The notes under the pieces were generated by a model. The model had not been told where the DNA came from. It did no database searches and saw only the letters and a list, made by a program, of their open reading frames with translations. Positions 1 through 5,095 of a DNA stretch of 5,095 nucleotides are shown piece after piece. Origin of the DNA: an uncultured Ruminococcus sp. GTDB lineage: Bacteria; Bacillota_A; Clostridia; Oscillospirales; Ruminococcaceae. Numbering within the stretch: the first letter of the stretch is position 1; every line of letters begins with the position of its first letter. The position numbers were made by a program, and so were the translations under genes. The DNA is taken from contig CAMOXW010000041.1 of assembly GCA_946629405.1 (NCBI GenBank), positions 1-5,095 of the forward strand. Reading direction: 5' to 3'.

Positions 1-1057
1 CATAGAGACTTCCGTTATCCGTATCCGCACGGAAGCTCTGAACCGGAGTGAAGCTGTCAAGGCTGAGGTTATACTTATGGCTGCTGTTTTCGGCAAGCTC
101 ATACGCCGTGAAATCACACAGTGACCTGTCATAGTAGGATATCCACATATACCCGTCTTTGCCGGAGTTTATGCCCCAGCTGTTCTTTATGAGCCACGCG
201 CCGTCACCCTCGGGAGAATTCAGAAAATTCCTCGCAGGAAATGAATCGTCCCAGCCAACGATCGTTACACTGTGGTTAGCAAATCTTGACGACTTCTTTG
301 TGTTTGAGGTCGCATCTATGTAGTTCATATTTGAACTGTCGGCACAAAATGATACCTCAACTCCGTGTCCGCCGTACACCAGACGCTTGACCTGCTCGTT
401 TACGGCATCGGTATCAGTCCTTTCACTGTCATAGTTCAGCCTGTAGGCATTCCTGAGAATATAGTCATGCTGCATGAGTAATTCCCTGCTGAAAAGCGAA
501 AGATCGCCTTTTTCAACATTTTCATACGGCAGAGCATCTTCAAGAACAGGTCCGTGCCAATGTGACCAGAGATTAATTACAAGGTCAGAATTCCCTGCTC
601 TTTCAAGTACTTCCGCCAATGGCGTGTCATTCGTTCCATATTCGTCATAATAGGCGTAATAGGCAGTATGCAGCTCGGACAGGTCAATATCCGGGACCGC
701 TCCTGTTACGCTCGATTCAGCGCTTGCTGCCGACGAATGCGCCCAGCAGGTACTGAACTGCCCCTGATCTCTGACCGGAGTGATCTTCCCCTGTGTGCGT
801 AGATCGAAGCTTTCAGGGAGAGCTGCATCTTCCGTTTCCCCTGTGCTTTCAAGCGGTGCATATGCCGGGGCTGCCGTCAGTCTTAACTCCTGTGTGCCGT
901 TTTCGTCCCTTACATGGGAAAATGCGACCTTCGGGACTATCCTGCACGGCACAGAAATATCAACTGCTTCTGATGTCCATCTGTACGGTATACAGCCAGC
1001 CGCGCCTATAACAGCTGACATAGTTACGGACATTATTTTTTTAACGCTTATTGTCAT
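1..1057 (-). CDS. Exported papain-family (C1) cysteine protease, C-terminus beyond window
   Basis: The reading frame is open for 352 codons from the ATG at 1057 to the window edge, so the C-terminal end is missing. The start is supported by GGAGGAG at 1061-1067, just upstream. Residues 1-30 look like a secretion signal: two lysines at 6-7, then a hydrophobic stretch up to about residue 22. AAGC (19-22) resembles a poor lipobox, so lipoprotein anchoring is possible but weakly supported. The catalytic domain begins near LPESFDLR (80-87). It shows the papain-type set: oxyanion Gln98 and nucleophile Cys104 in DQGQFSTCWAHSS, His262 in NHSVTIVGWDD, and Asn292 in WLIKNSWG. The usual disulfide Cys three residues before the nucleophile is Phe101, as in many bacterial members. 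About 75 residues lie between the signal and the domain, short for a papain-type propeptide plus linker. Bacterial relatives often carry a lectin-like or wall-binding C-terminal part, which cannot be checked here. It probably degrades extracellular protein or peptides. The protease family is clear; the substrate is unknown. Confidence 0.9.
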   Translation of the reverse strand, partial: MTISVKKIMSVTMSAVIGAAGCIPYRWTSEAVDISVPCRIVPKVAFSHVRDENGTQELRLTAAPAYAPLESTGETEDAALPESFDLRTQGKITPVRDQGQFSTCWAHSSAASAESSVTGAVPDIDLSELHTAYYAYYDEYGTNDTPLAEVLERAGNSDLVINLWSHWHGPVLEDALPYENVEKGDLSLFSRELLMQHDYILRNAYRLNYDSERTDTDAVNEQVKRLVYGGHGVEVSFCADSSNMNYIDATSNTKKSSRFANHSVTIVGWDDSFPARNFLNSPEGDGAWLIKNSWGINSGKDGYMWISYYDRSLCDFTAYELAENSSHKYNLSLDSFTPVQSFRADTDNGSLY

Positions 1058-1060
1058 AAA

Positions 1061-1067
1061 CTCCTCC
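1061..1067 (-). promoter_or_regulatory. Strong ribosome binding site of the cysteine protease
   Basis: On the minus strand GGAGGAG lies three bases before the ATG at 1057, five bases if counted from the GGAGG core. This fixes the protease start and suggests efficient, independent translation initiation, unlike nspC, which has no good site of its own. Confidence 0.8.
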
Positions 1068-1072
1068 AGATG

Positions 1073-1125
1073 TATACTGCTCGCTGTTAAGGTCTTTATT
1101 AATAGTATGCAGTATAAACTTATAC
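1073..1125. repeat. Inverted repeats in the nspC-protease gap
   Basis: Besides the terminator-like hairpin, the gap contains the inverted pair TATACTGC (1073-1080) and GCAGTATA (1109-1116), 28 bases apart. It also holds a near-palindrome, GTATAA-AC-TTATAC, at 1112-1125. The hexamer GCAGTA or its complement occurs at 1075-1080, 1109-1114 and 1127-1132. These may form an operator or alternative RNA hairpins in the protease leader. The repeats are directly visible; a regulatory role is a guess, since the sequence is AT-rich and short palindromes arise by chance. Confidence 0.35.
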
Positions 1126-1146
1126 CGCAGTACGAAACTGCGGTAT
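1122..1146 (-). terminator. Candidate transcription terminator hairpin after nspC
   Basis: A perfect 9-bp inverted repeat, ATACCGCAG and CTGCGGTAT, encloses a 7-base loop and starts three bases after the nspC stop codon. On the minus strand the stem is followed by AAGTTTATAC, a poor U-tract. Read on the plus strand the stem is followed by TTTT, which is a slightly better terminator tail although no plus-strand gene is visible. It fits the end of the polyamine operon. It could instead be an mRNA-stabilising or attenuating hairpin between nspC and the protease. Confidence 0.45.
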
Positions 1147-1148
1147 TT

Positions 1149-2291
1149 TCATAATCTTTCCCTGAAATCAGCGTAGCTGAAGCTTCGCAGGCACTCAGTG
1201 CTTCCGTCAGCCTTCATGAGAAGTATCGCCGGAAGCGGCATACCGTTGAAGGTGTTGCTCTTGACCATGGAATATATAGCCATGTCGCCGAATACCAGCC
1301 TGTCGCCGATGCTGAGGGGCTGGTCAAATGAGTATTCCCCGATCACATCACCTGCAAGGCAGGTCTGCGAACCAAGCCTGTATGAATACGGCTTCTCTCC
1401 GTTTTCTCCTGAACCAAAAAGCGGCGGACGATAAGGCATTTCCAGTACGTCCGGCATATGACACGCCGCCGAGGTGTCAACTATAGCTATCGGCATATCG
1501 TTCTCAGTCAGGTCAAGAACCTCAGTCACAAGATATCCTGCATTTAGCGCAGCAGCTTCGCCGGGTTCAAGGTAGACCTCCAGCCCGTATTTCTCCTGCA
1601 TACGTCTTATACATCGCTCAAGCCGCGGTATATCGTAATCCGCACGGGTAATGTGATGACCTCCGCCGAAATTGATCCACTCCATATCCGCCAGAATATC
1701 GCCGAATTTTTCATCTACAGCGTCAAGTGTACGTTCAAGATCGTCTGAATTCTGCTCGCAGAGAGTGTGGAAATGAAGACCGCTCACTCCCGCAAGATCA
1801 TCTGTGCGGAAGTTCCTCCGCGTTATGCCGAGCCTTGATTTCGGTGAGCACGGGTCGTATATCTCATGCCCTTCCTGTGTAGACAGCTCAGGGTTTATAC
1901 GCAGTCCTATCTTCTTTCCGGCAGCAAGTACACGGCTGCGATACATATCGAGCTGCGTAAAAGAATTGAATATAATATGCCCGCAATAGCCGATTATCTC
2001 GTCGATCTCGCTCTCGCGGTAGGCTGCGGAAAATACATGGTTCTCCCTGCCCATTTCCTCATATCCGAGCCTTGCCTCAAAAAGACCGCTGCAGGCTGTT
2101 CCTGCAAGATACTCCCCTATCATCCTGTAAAGATGATAGCAGGAGAACGCTTTCTGTGCAAGCAGTATCTTAGCGCCGGTGCGCTCCTGAACGCCTCTGA
2201 GTACCTCCAGATCACTCCGGAGGACTTCCTCGTCTATGACGTAGCAGGGCGTAGAGAGCTTCCTGAGCTTATCAAGCTTTTCTTGTGTCAT
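1149..2291 (-). CDS. nspC: Carboxynorspermidine / carboxyspermidine decarboxylase
   Basis: This 380-residue cytoplasmic PLP enzyme removes the carboxyl group from carboxyspermidine or carboxynorspermidine, the last step of the aspartate-semialdehyde route to spermidine or norspermidine. It has the alanine-racemase-like barrel fold of the ornithine/diaminopimelate decarboxylase superfamily. The sequence shows the PLP Schiff-base lysine K47 in LLAQKAFS, GLHFHTLCEQ (171-180) with a ring-stacking His, phosphate-binding GGGHH (209-213), EPGEA (242-246), and CLAGDVIGEY (311-320), where C311 and D315 are the residues supplied across the dimer interface. Length is normal for NspC and shorter than lysA or speA products. 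The ATG at 2291 overlaps the ybjQ stop as ATGA and has no strong Shine-Dalgarno, so translation is probably coupled to ybjQ. The dehydrogenase making its substrate lies just upstream. With agmatinase-derived putrescine available, carboxyspermidine is the likelier substrate, but sequence alone does not separate the two. Confidence 0.94.
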   Translation of the reverse strand: MTQEKLDKLRKLSTPCYVIDEEVLRSDLEVLRGVQERTGAKILLAQKAFSCYHLYRMIGEYLAGTACSGLFEARLGYEEMGRENHVFSAAYRESEIDEIIGYCGHIIFNSFTQLDMYRSRVLAAGKKIGLRINPELSTQEGHEIYDPCSPKSRLGITRRNFRTDDLAGVSGLHFHTLCEQNSDDLERTLDAVDEKFGDILADMEWINFGGGHHITRADYDIPRLERCIRRMQEKYGLEVYLEPGEAAALNAGYLVTEVLDLTENDMPIAIVDTSAACHMPDVLEMPYRPPLFGSGENGEKPYSYRLGSQTCLAGDVIGEYSFDQPLSIGDRLVFGDMAIYSMVKSNTFNGMPLPAILLMKADGSTECLRSFSYADFRERL

Positions 2292-2599
2292 ACGAATTTG
2301 ACAGCAGTTCCGTAGGCAACGACCTCGGCAGCACCCTGTGCTACCTCAGAAGACATATAGCGGAAGCCAACTACTGCGTCAGCTCCATACTGCTGAGCCT
2401 GCGCCAGCATCCTGTTCTTTGCGATAGCACGGGCTTCGTTCATCATTTCTGTGTAGCTCGTTATCTCGCCGCCTACAAGATTTTTCAGACCTGCCATAAA
2501 GTCTCTGCCGAAGTGCTTGGTCTGAACTGTAGCGCCCTCACATACGCCGAGCGCCTGAACATTTTTTCCGGGGATAAAATCTGTTGTTACAATTATCAT
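2288..2599 (-). CDS. YbjQ/UPF0145 family protein
   Basis: This 103-residue protein belongs to the YbjQ (UPF0145) family, often labelled a heavy-metal-binding domain; its biochemical role is unknown. Family hallmarks are visible: FGRDFMAGLKNLVGG (30-44), a tyrosine at 49, EARAIA (55-60), QAQQYGADAVVGFRY (67-81) and the terminal GTAVK (97-101). It has only one cysteine (C20) and one histidine (H29), so no clear metal site supports the label. The ATG at 2599 gives the usual MIIVTT beginning, with GGTGA six to ten bases upstream. In-frame upstream starts exist (ATG 2611, GTG 2608, TTG 2626), but they only add residues absent from typical family members. There is no signal peptide or membrane segment, so it is probably a cytoplasmic oligomer. 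It sits 30 bp after the dehydrogenase and its stop overlaps the nspC start by 4 bp, so it is made with the polyamine enzymes. A role in polyamine metabolism is inference from position only. Confidence 0.92.
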   Translation of the reverse strand: MIIVTTDFIPGKNVQALGVCEGATVQTKHFGRDFMAGLKNLVGGEITSYTEMMNEARAIAKNRMLAQAQQYGADAVVGFRYMSSEVAQGAAEVVAYGTAVKFV

Positions 2600-2629
2600 G
2601 ATATTCACCATTCCTTTTATATACAATTA

Positions 2630-3832
2630 TTAATCAACGAGCACCGGATCGAAGTCCTCCTCCCACGGAAGTCCCCACTTGTTGAGAGCCTCCATGAACG
2701 GATCAGGATCAAATTCTTCAATGTTGTATACGCCGGCTTTCTTCCATGTGCCGGTCATTATCATCATTGCGCCTATCATTGCCGGTACACCGGTGGTATA
2801 GGAGATAGCCTGCGAGCCGACCTCCTTGTAGCACTCCTGATGATCGCATATATTATATAAGTAGTAGTTCTTGTCCTTGCCGTCCTTCTTTCCACGGAAG
2901 ATACAGCCGATGTTGGTCTTGCCGACCGTTCTCGGACCAAGTGACGCCGGATCGGGAAGTACAGCCTTCAGGAACTGGAGCGGAACGATCTCTTTGCCTT
3001 CATACATGATAGGCTCGATCGAGGTCATTCCAACGTCTTCAAGGCACTTGAGATGCGTGAGATAGCTCTGTCCGAAGGTCATGAAGAAACGTATACGCTT
3101 GATGCCCTTGATGTTGAGTGCAAGCGACTCAAGCTCCTCATGGTGCAGAAGGTACATATCCTTCTCACCTACTCCCTTGAAGTTGTACACTCGCTTGATC
3201 TCCATAGGCTCAGTCTCTATCCACTTTCCGTCCTCGATATAGCTGCCCTTTGCAGAAACCTCGCGGATGTTTATCTCAGGGTTGAAGTTTGTAGCGAACG
3301 GGTAGCCGTGGTCACCGCCGTTGCAGTCGAGGATGTCGATGTAGTTGATCTCGTCAAACTGGTGCTTCATCGCATAAGCCGAAAATACGCCGGTAACACC
3401 GGGATCGAAGCCGCTGCCAAGAAGTGCCGTGATGCCAGCCTTCTCAAATCTCTCGCGGTACGCCCACTGCCACTTGTACTCAAATTTAGCCGTATCAAGA
3501 GGCTCATAGTTCGCAGTATCAACATAATGTGTCTTTGTTGCAAGGCAGGCATCCATGATCGTAAGATCCTGATAAGGAAGTGCAAGATTAAGCACAACAT
3601 CCGGCTTATAGCTGTTGATAAGTGCGATCAGCTCGTCAACATTGTCGGCATTCACCTGAGCTGTCTCAATGACGGTTTTGGTTGTGGGCTGGAGCTTATC
3701 CCTGAGCGCGTCACACTTTGACTTTGTTCGGCTCGCTATCATTATGCCCTCGAATACGTCACTGTTCTGGCAGCACTTGTGGATAGCCACGGAAGCAACT
3801 CCTCCGCAGCCGATTATCATACATTTTCCCAT
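2630..3832 (-). CDS. Carboxy(nor)spermidine synthase, saccharopine dehydrogenase family
   Basis: This 400-residue NAD(P)H-dependent enzyme is of the LYS1/LYS9-like saccharopine dehydrogenase family. Beside nspC it is best read as carboxynorspermidine/carboxyspermidine dehydrogenase, which joins a diamine (putrescine or 1,3-diaminopropane) to L-aspartate semialdehyde by reductive condensation. The N-terminal Rossmann fold starts at once with MIIGCGGVASVA (5-16), followed by SRTKSK (34-39), typical of dinucleotide ribose/phosphate binding. Further conserved-looking blocks are LNLALPYQD (81-89), HYVDTANYE (102-110), GSGFDPGVTGVFSAYA (139-154), CNGGDHGYPFATNFNP (170-185) and YTTGVPAMIGAMM (345-357). 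Length is normal and no signal peptide is seen. The ATG at 3832 has AAAGGAG nine bases upstream. The gene follows the acetyltransferase remnant and is 30 bp ahead of ybjQ. A role in lysine metabolism is the alternative but is disfavoured by the adjacent nspC. Agmatine as the amine acceptor is also possible. Confidence 0.9.
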   Translation of the reverse strand: MGKCMIIGCGGVASVAIHKCCQNSDVFEGIMIASRTKSKCDALRDKLQPTTKTVIETAQVNADNVDELIALINSYKPDVVLNLALPYQDLTIMDACLATKTHYVDTANYEPLDTAKFEYKWQWAYRERFEKAGITALLGSGFDPGVTGVFSAYAMKHQFDEINYIDILDCNGGDHGYPFATNFNPEINIREVSAKGSYIEDGKWIETEPMEIKRVYNFKGVGEKDMYLLHHEELESLALNIKGIKRIRFFMTFGQSYLTHLKCLEDVGMTSIEPIMYEGKEIVPLQFLKAVLPDPASLGPRTVGKTNIGCIFRGKKDGKDKNYYLYNICDHQECYKEVGSQAISYTTGVPAMIGAMMIMTGTWKKAGVYNIEEFDPDPFMEALNKWGLPWEEDFDPVLVD

Positions 3833-3841
3833 TATTTCTTA

Positions 3842-3848
3842 CTCCTTT
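3842..3848 (-). promoter_or_regulatory. Ribosome binding site of the dehydrogenase
   Basis: AAAGGAG on the minus strand lies nine bases before the ATG at 3832. It follows the remnant's stop codon (3854-3856) by five bases. The dehydrogenase therefore starts translation independently and does not depend on the broken gene in front of it. Confidence 0.75.
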
Positions 3849-3853
3849 GCGTT

Positions 3854-4068
3854 TTATAGTATCAGTTTCATTGGCTTGAATGACGAGATATTGTCCTCAA
3901 ATCCAAGCTTTTTATAAAGTGAATACCCATCCTCAGAGGCTTTCAGCCCGATGCAGTCAAGCTGCATGGACTTAGCGTCCGATATAAGAAGCTCCATAAG
4001 CCTTGAAGTATCCCCTGATGTCTGTATGCCGCATCAACAAAAATATTAAGCACTGTGCCTATCCTGCA
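3854..4068 (-). pseudogene. Decayed GNAT acetyltransferase, C-terminal remnant with frameshift
   Basis: The roughly 236-bp gap between speB and the dehydrogenase is not empty. Directly after the speB stop, and in the same frame as speB, the minus strand encodes VLNIFVDAAYRHQGI (4053-4009). This is the strand-and-loop of GNAT motif A that binds the acetyl-CoA pyrophosphate (R/Q-x-x-G-x). The match then continues in another frame as SRLMELLISDAKSM (from 4006) and, further on, SLYKKLGFED, the usual GNAT ending, to a TAA at 3854-3856. Adding one base near 4003-4015 restores a continuous match of about 65 residues. Intact GNATs are usually about 140-170 residues, so the N-terminal half, including any start codon, is missing. 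The fragment thus has two independent lesions: a truncation at the speB end and a one-base slip. It may be the relic of a polyamine acetyltransferase or an unrelated GNAT. Family assignment is by motif recognition; the substrate cannot be inferred. Confidence 0.75.
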
Positions 4069-4920
4069 TTACGAAAGTGCCAGAAGCATTTCCCTTATCA
4101 CCTTGCAGGCAACTGCCGTTGAAACGCCGCTCTGATCGTATACCGGACTAAGCTCATTGACGTCGCAGCCGACTATATTCAGCTCGCTGCATACAAGCGT
4201 GAGTGCCTTCCGGAGCTGCTCAAAGGTAACTCCCCCGGCCTCCGGAGTGCCTGTACCTGGAAATATGGACGGATCAAGCACATCAAGGTCTATCGTGAAG
4301 TAGACGTTCTTGCCTTTCAGCTTTTCAACGGCTTCTTCAAGTCCGCCGAAGCTGAACCTGTGCATTTCAGTATGATCAGCGGCAAAACGGAATTCCTCGC
4401 GGTCACCGCTTCTTATGCCGAACTGGAATATATGTCCGTCGCCGACAAGCTCCCAACAGCGCCGCAGTACACAGGCGTGTGAGAGCTGCTGATCCAGATA
4501 ATCATCCCTGAGATCGGCATGAGCATCAAAGTGGACTATATACAGATCGTCATATTTCTCCTTGACTGCCATGACTGCGCCAAGAGTAACAAGATGCTCA
4601 CCACCTATCATGAATGGAAGCTTGCCGTCTGTGAGTATGGTATCCGTTCTCATTGCTATGTCAGCTACTGCCCTTCTTGTACTGCCGAAGGGAAGGTCAA
4701 TGTCACCGCTGTCAAAATAGGCGTAGTCCAGCATATCCTTGTCCTGATATGGACTGTAGGTCTCAATGCCGAAGCTCTCATTCCTTATTGCCGAAGGGCC
4801 GAACCGTGTTCCCGGACGGAAGCTCGTCGTACCGTCAAAGCCTGCGCCGAAAAGCACTATATTAGCATCGCCGTATTCACTGTCGCAGGCGATGAATGTC
4901 TGTATATTCTTATTCAACAT
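4069..4920 (-). CDS. speB: Agmatinase (agmatine ureohydrolase)
   Basis: This 283-residue enzyme of the ureohydrolase (arginase/agmatinase) family hydrolyses agmatine to putrescine and urea using a two-manganese centre in the cytoplasm. All metal ligands can be seen: H109 in GGEHLVTLG, D132, H134 and D136 in FDAHADLRDD, and D211 and D213 in TIDLDVLDPS. The following PGTGTPEAGG (221-230) and CDVNELSP (252-259), with the guanidinium-region glutamate E256, are also family signatures, as is SHACVLRR (147-154). Length is normal for bacterial and archaeal agmatinases. The ATG at 4920 lies inside the end of speE (11-bp overlap) with GAGGAG ten bases upstream, so synthesis is coupled to speE. Supply of putrescine to both the SpeE and NspC routes is the simple reading. 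Homologues in some lineages instead cleave N1-aminopropylagmatine directly to spermidine; this substrate cannot be ruled out. Arginase is less likely given the polyamine context. Confidence 0.92.
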   Translation of the reverse strand: MLNKNIQTFIACDSEYGDANIVLFGAGFDGTTSFRPGTRFGPSAIRNESFGIETYSPYQDKDMLDYAYFDSGDIDLPFGSTRRAVADIAMRTDTILTDGKLPFMIGGEHLVTLGAVMAVKEKYDDLYIVHFDAHADLRDDYLDQQLSHACVLRRCWELVGDGHIFQFGIRSGDREEFRFAADHTEMHRFSFGGLEEAVEKLKGKNVYFTIDLDVLDPSIFPGTGTPEAGGVTFEQLRKALTLVCSELNIVGCDVNELSPVYDQSGVSTAVACKVIREMLLALS

Positions 4921-5095
4921 CCTTGAGAAGCTCCTCTACATAATTTGGAAGCGCAAATGCACCAACGTGCAGGCGGGTATTGTAGTACCTCGTCCTGATT
5001 CCGAGCATATTCCACCTCGGGCCGTTGTAGTCGTTCGTCGGGTGATACTTCTTTGAAGCAAAGCCGAAAAGCCAGTGTCCCGAGGGATATGTCGG
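4910..5095 (-). CDS. speE: Spermidine synthase (aminopropyltransferase), C-terminal end only
   Basis: Only the last 61 residues and the TAA stop are in the window; the rest lies beyond the right edge. The segment begins PTYPSGHWLFGFASKK and ends with YYNTRLHVGAFALPNYVEELL. This is the characteristic C-terminus of SpeE: the YPSG-W block followed by YYN-x-x-LH-x-x-AFALP. SpeE transfers the aminopropyl group of decarboxylated S-adenosylmethionine to putrescine, giving spermidine and methylthioadenosine. Some relatives use agmatine or other diamines, and the residues that decide this are outside the window. The stop overlaps the speB start by 11 bp, placing it upstream of speB in the same transcript. 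An S-adenosylmethionine decarboxylase (speD) is needed for the standard reaction and is not visible here. Confidence 0.93.
   Translation of the reverse strand, partial: PTYPSGHWLFGFASKKYHPTNDYNGPRWNMLGIRTRYYNTRLHVGAFALPNYVEELLKDVE
4931..4936 (-). promoter_or_regulatory. Ribosome binding site of speB, inside speE
   Basis: GAGGAG on the minus strand lies ten bases before the speB ATG at 4920 and is embedded in the speE codons for V-E-E. Its place inside the upstream gene, with the 11-bp overlap, indicates re-initiation or coupled translation of speE and speB. Confidence 0.6.

Noticed and set aside
1099..1139. Possible minus-strand promoter for the protease (TATACT at 1111-1116 or TATTAA at 1099-1104)
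   Set aside because: The -10-like boxes are plausible, but at 16-18 bp spacing only poor -35 matches exist (such as AGTTTC). In AT-rich intergenic DNA this is not enough to call.
780..1154. Plus-strand open frame of 124 codons (and a 72-codon one at 793-1011)
   Set aside because: It lies opposite the protease start and the nspC gap, has no family resemblance or good ribosome binding site, and looks like antisense shadow of the minus-strand protease.
2600..2626. Longer YbjQ start at TTG 2626, ATG 2611 or GTG 2608
   Set aside because: Family members typically begin close to the MIIVTT-like strand, and the best-placed GGTGA precedes the ATG at 2599. The upstream codons overlap the likely ribosome-binding region.
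2285..2860. Plus-strand open frame of 191 codons
   Set aside because: It spans the ybjQ gene, the intergenic gap and the dehydrogenase end on the opposite strand. The minus-strand genes have clear family motifs and this frame has none.
3053..3721. Plus-strand open frame of 222 codons
   Set aside because: It is wholly antisense to the well-supported dehydrogenase gene, and its translation has no recognisable domain. Long antisense frames are common opposite genes with this codon bias.
3995..4071. Programmed frameshift or stop readthrough fusing SpeB to the GNAT tail
   Set aside because: The remnant is in frame with speB after the TAA, but there is no slippery heptamer with a downstream pseudoknot, SpeB is already full length, and the GNAT N-terminal half is absent. 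Decay explains it more simply.

Overview
The window looks like chromosomal DNA from a Gram-positive anaerobe of the class Clostridia, most likely a Ruminococcus-type gut or rumen bacterium. That placement is inferred from protein character, strong AGGAGG-type ribosome binding sites, moderate GC and gene content. No marker gene confirms it. All recognisable genes lie on the minus strand, so transcription runs from the right edge to the left.

In transcription order the window holds: the C-terminal end of spermidine synthase (speE, 4910-5095, cut by the window edge); agmatinase (speB, 4069-4920); the decayed, frameshifted tail of a GNAT acetyltransferase (3854-4068); a saccharopine-dehydrogenase-family carboxy(nor)spermidine synthase (2630-3832); a YbjQ/UPF0145 family protein (2288-2599); carboxynorspermidine/carboxyspermidine decarboxylase (nspC, 1149-2291); and, after a hairpin-containing 91-bp gap, an exported papain-family (C1) cysteine protease (1-1057, cut by the left edge).

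From speE to nspC the genes form a polyamine-synthesis operon. speE and speB overlap by 11 bp, ybjQ and nspC overlap by 4 bp (ATGA), and ybjQ follows the dehydrogenase by 30 bp. Agmatinase turns agmatine into putrescine. The dehydrogenase and NspC pair condenses a diamine with aspartate semialdehyde and then decarboxylates the product, while SpeE transfers an aminopropyl group from decarboxylated SAM. One operon therefore seems to carry two chemically different ways to build a triamine. It also contains a YbjQ protein of unknown function translationally coupled to the decarboxylase. The protease has its own strong ribosome binding site and a signal peptide, and is probably a separate unit.

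Nothing here is clearly a new system. The points most worth following up are the double spermidine route, the YbjQ protein inside the operon, and the acetyltransferase remnant.
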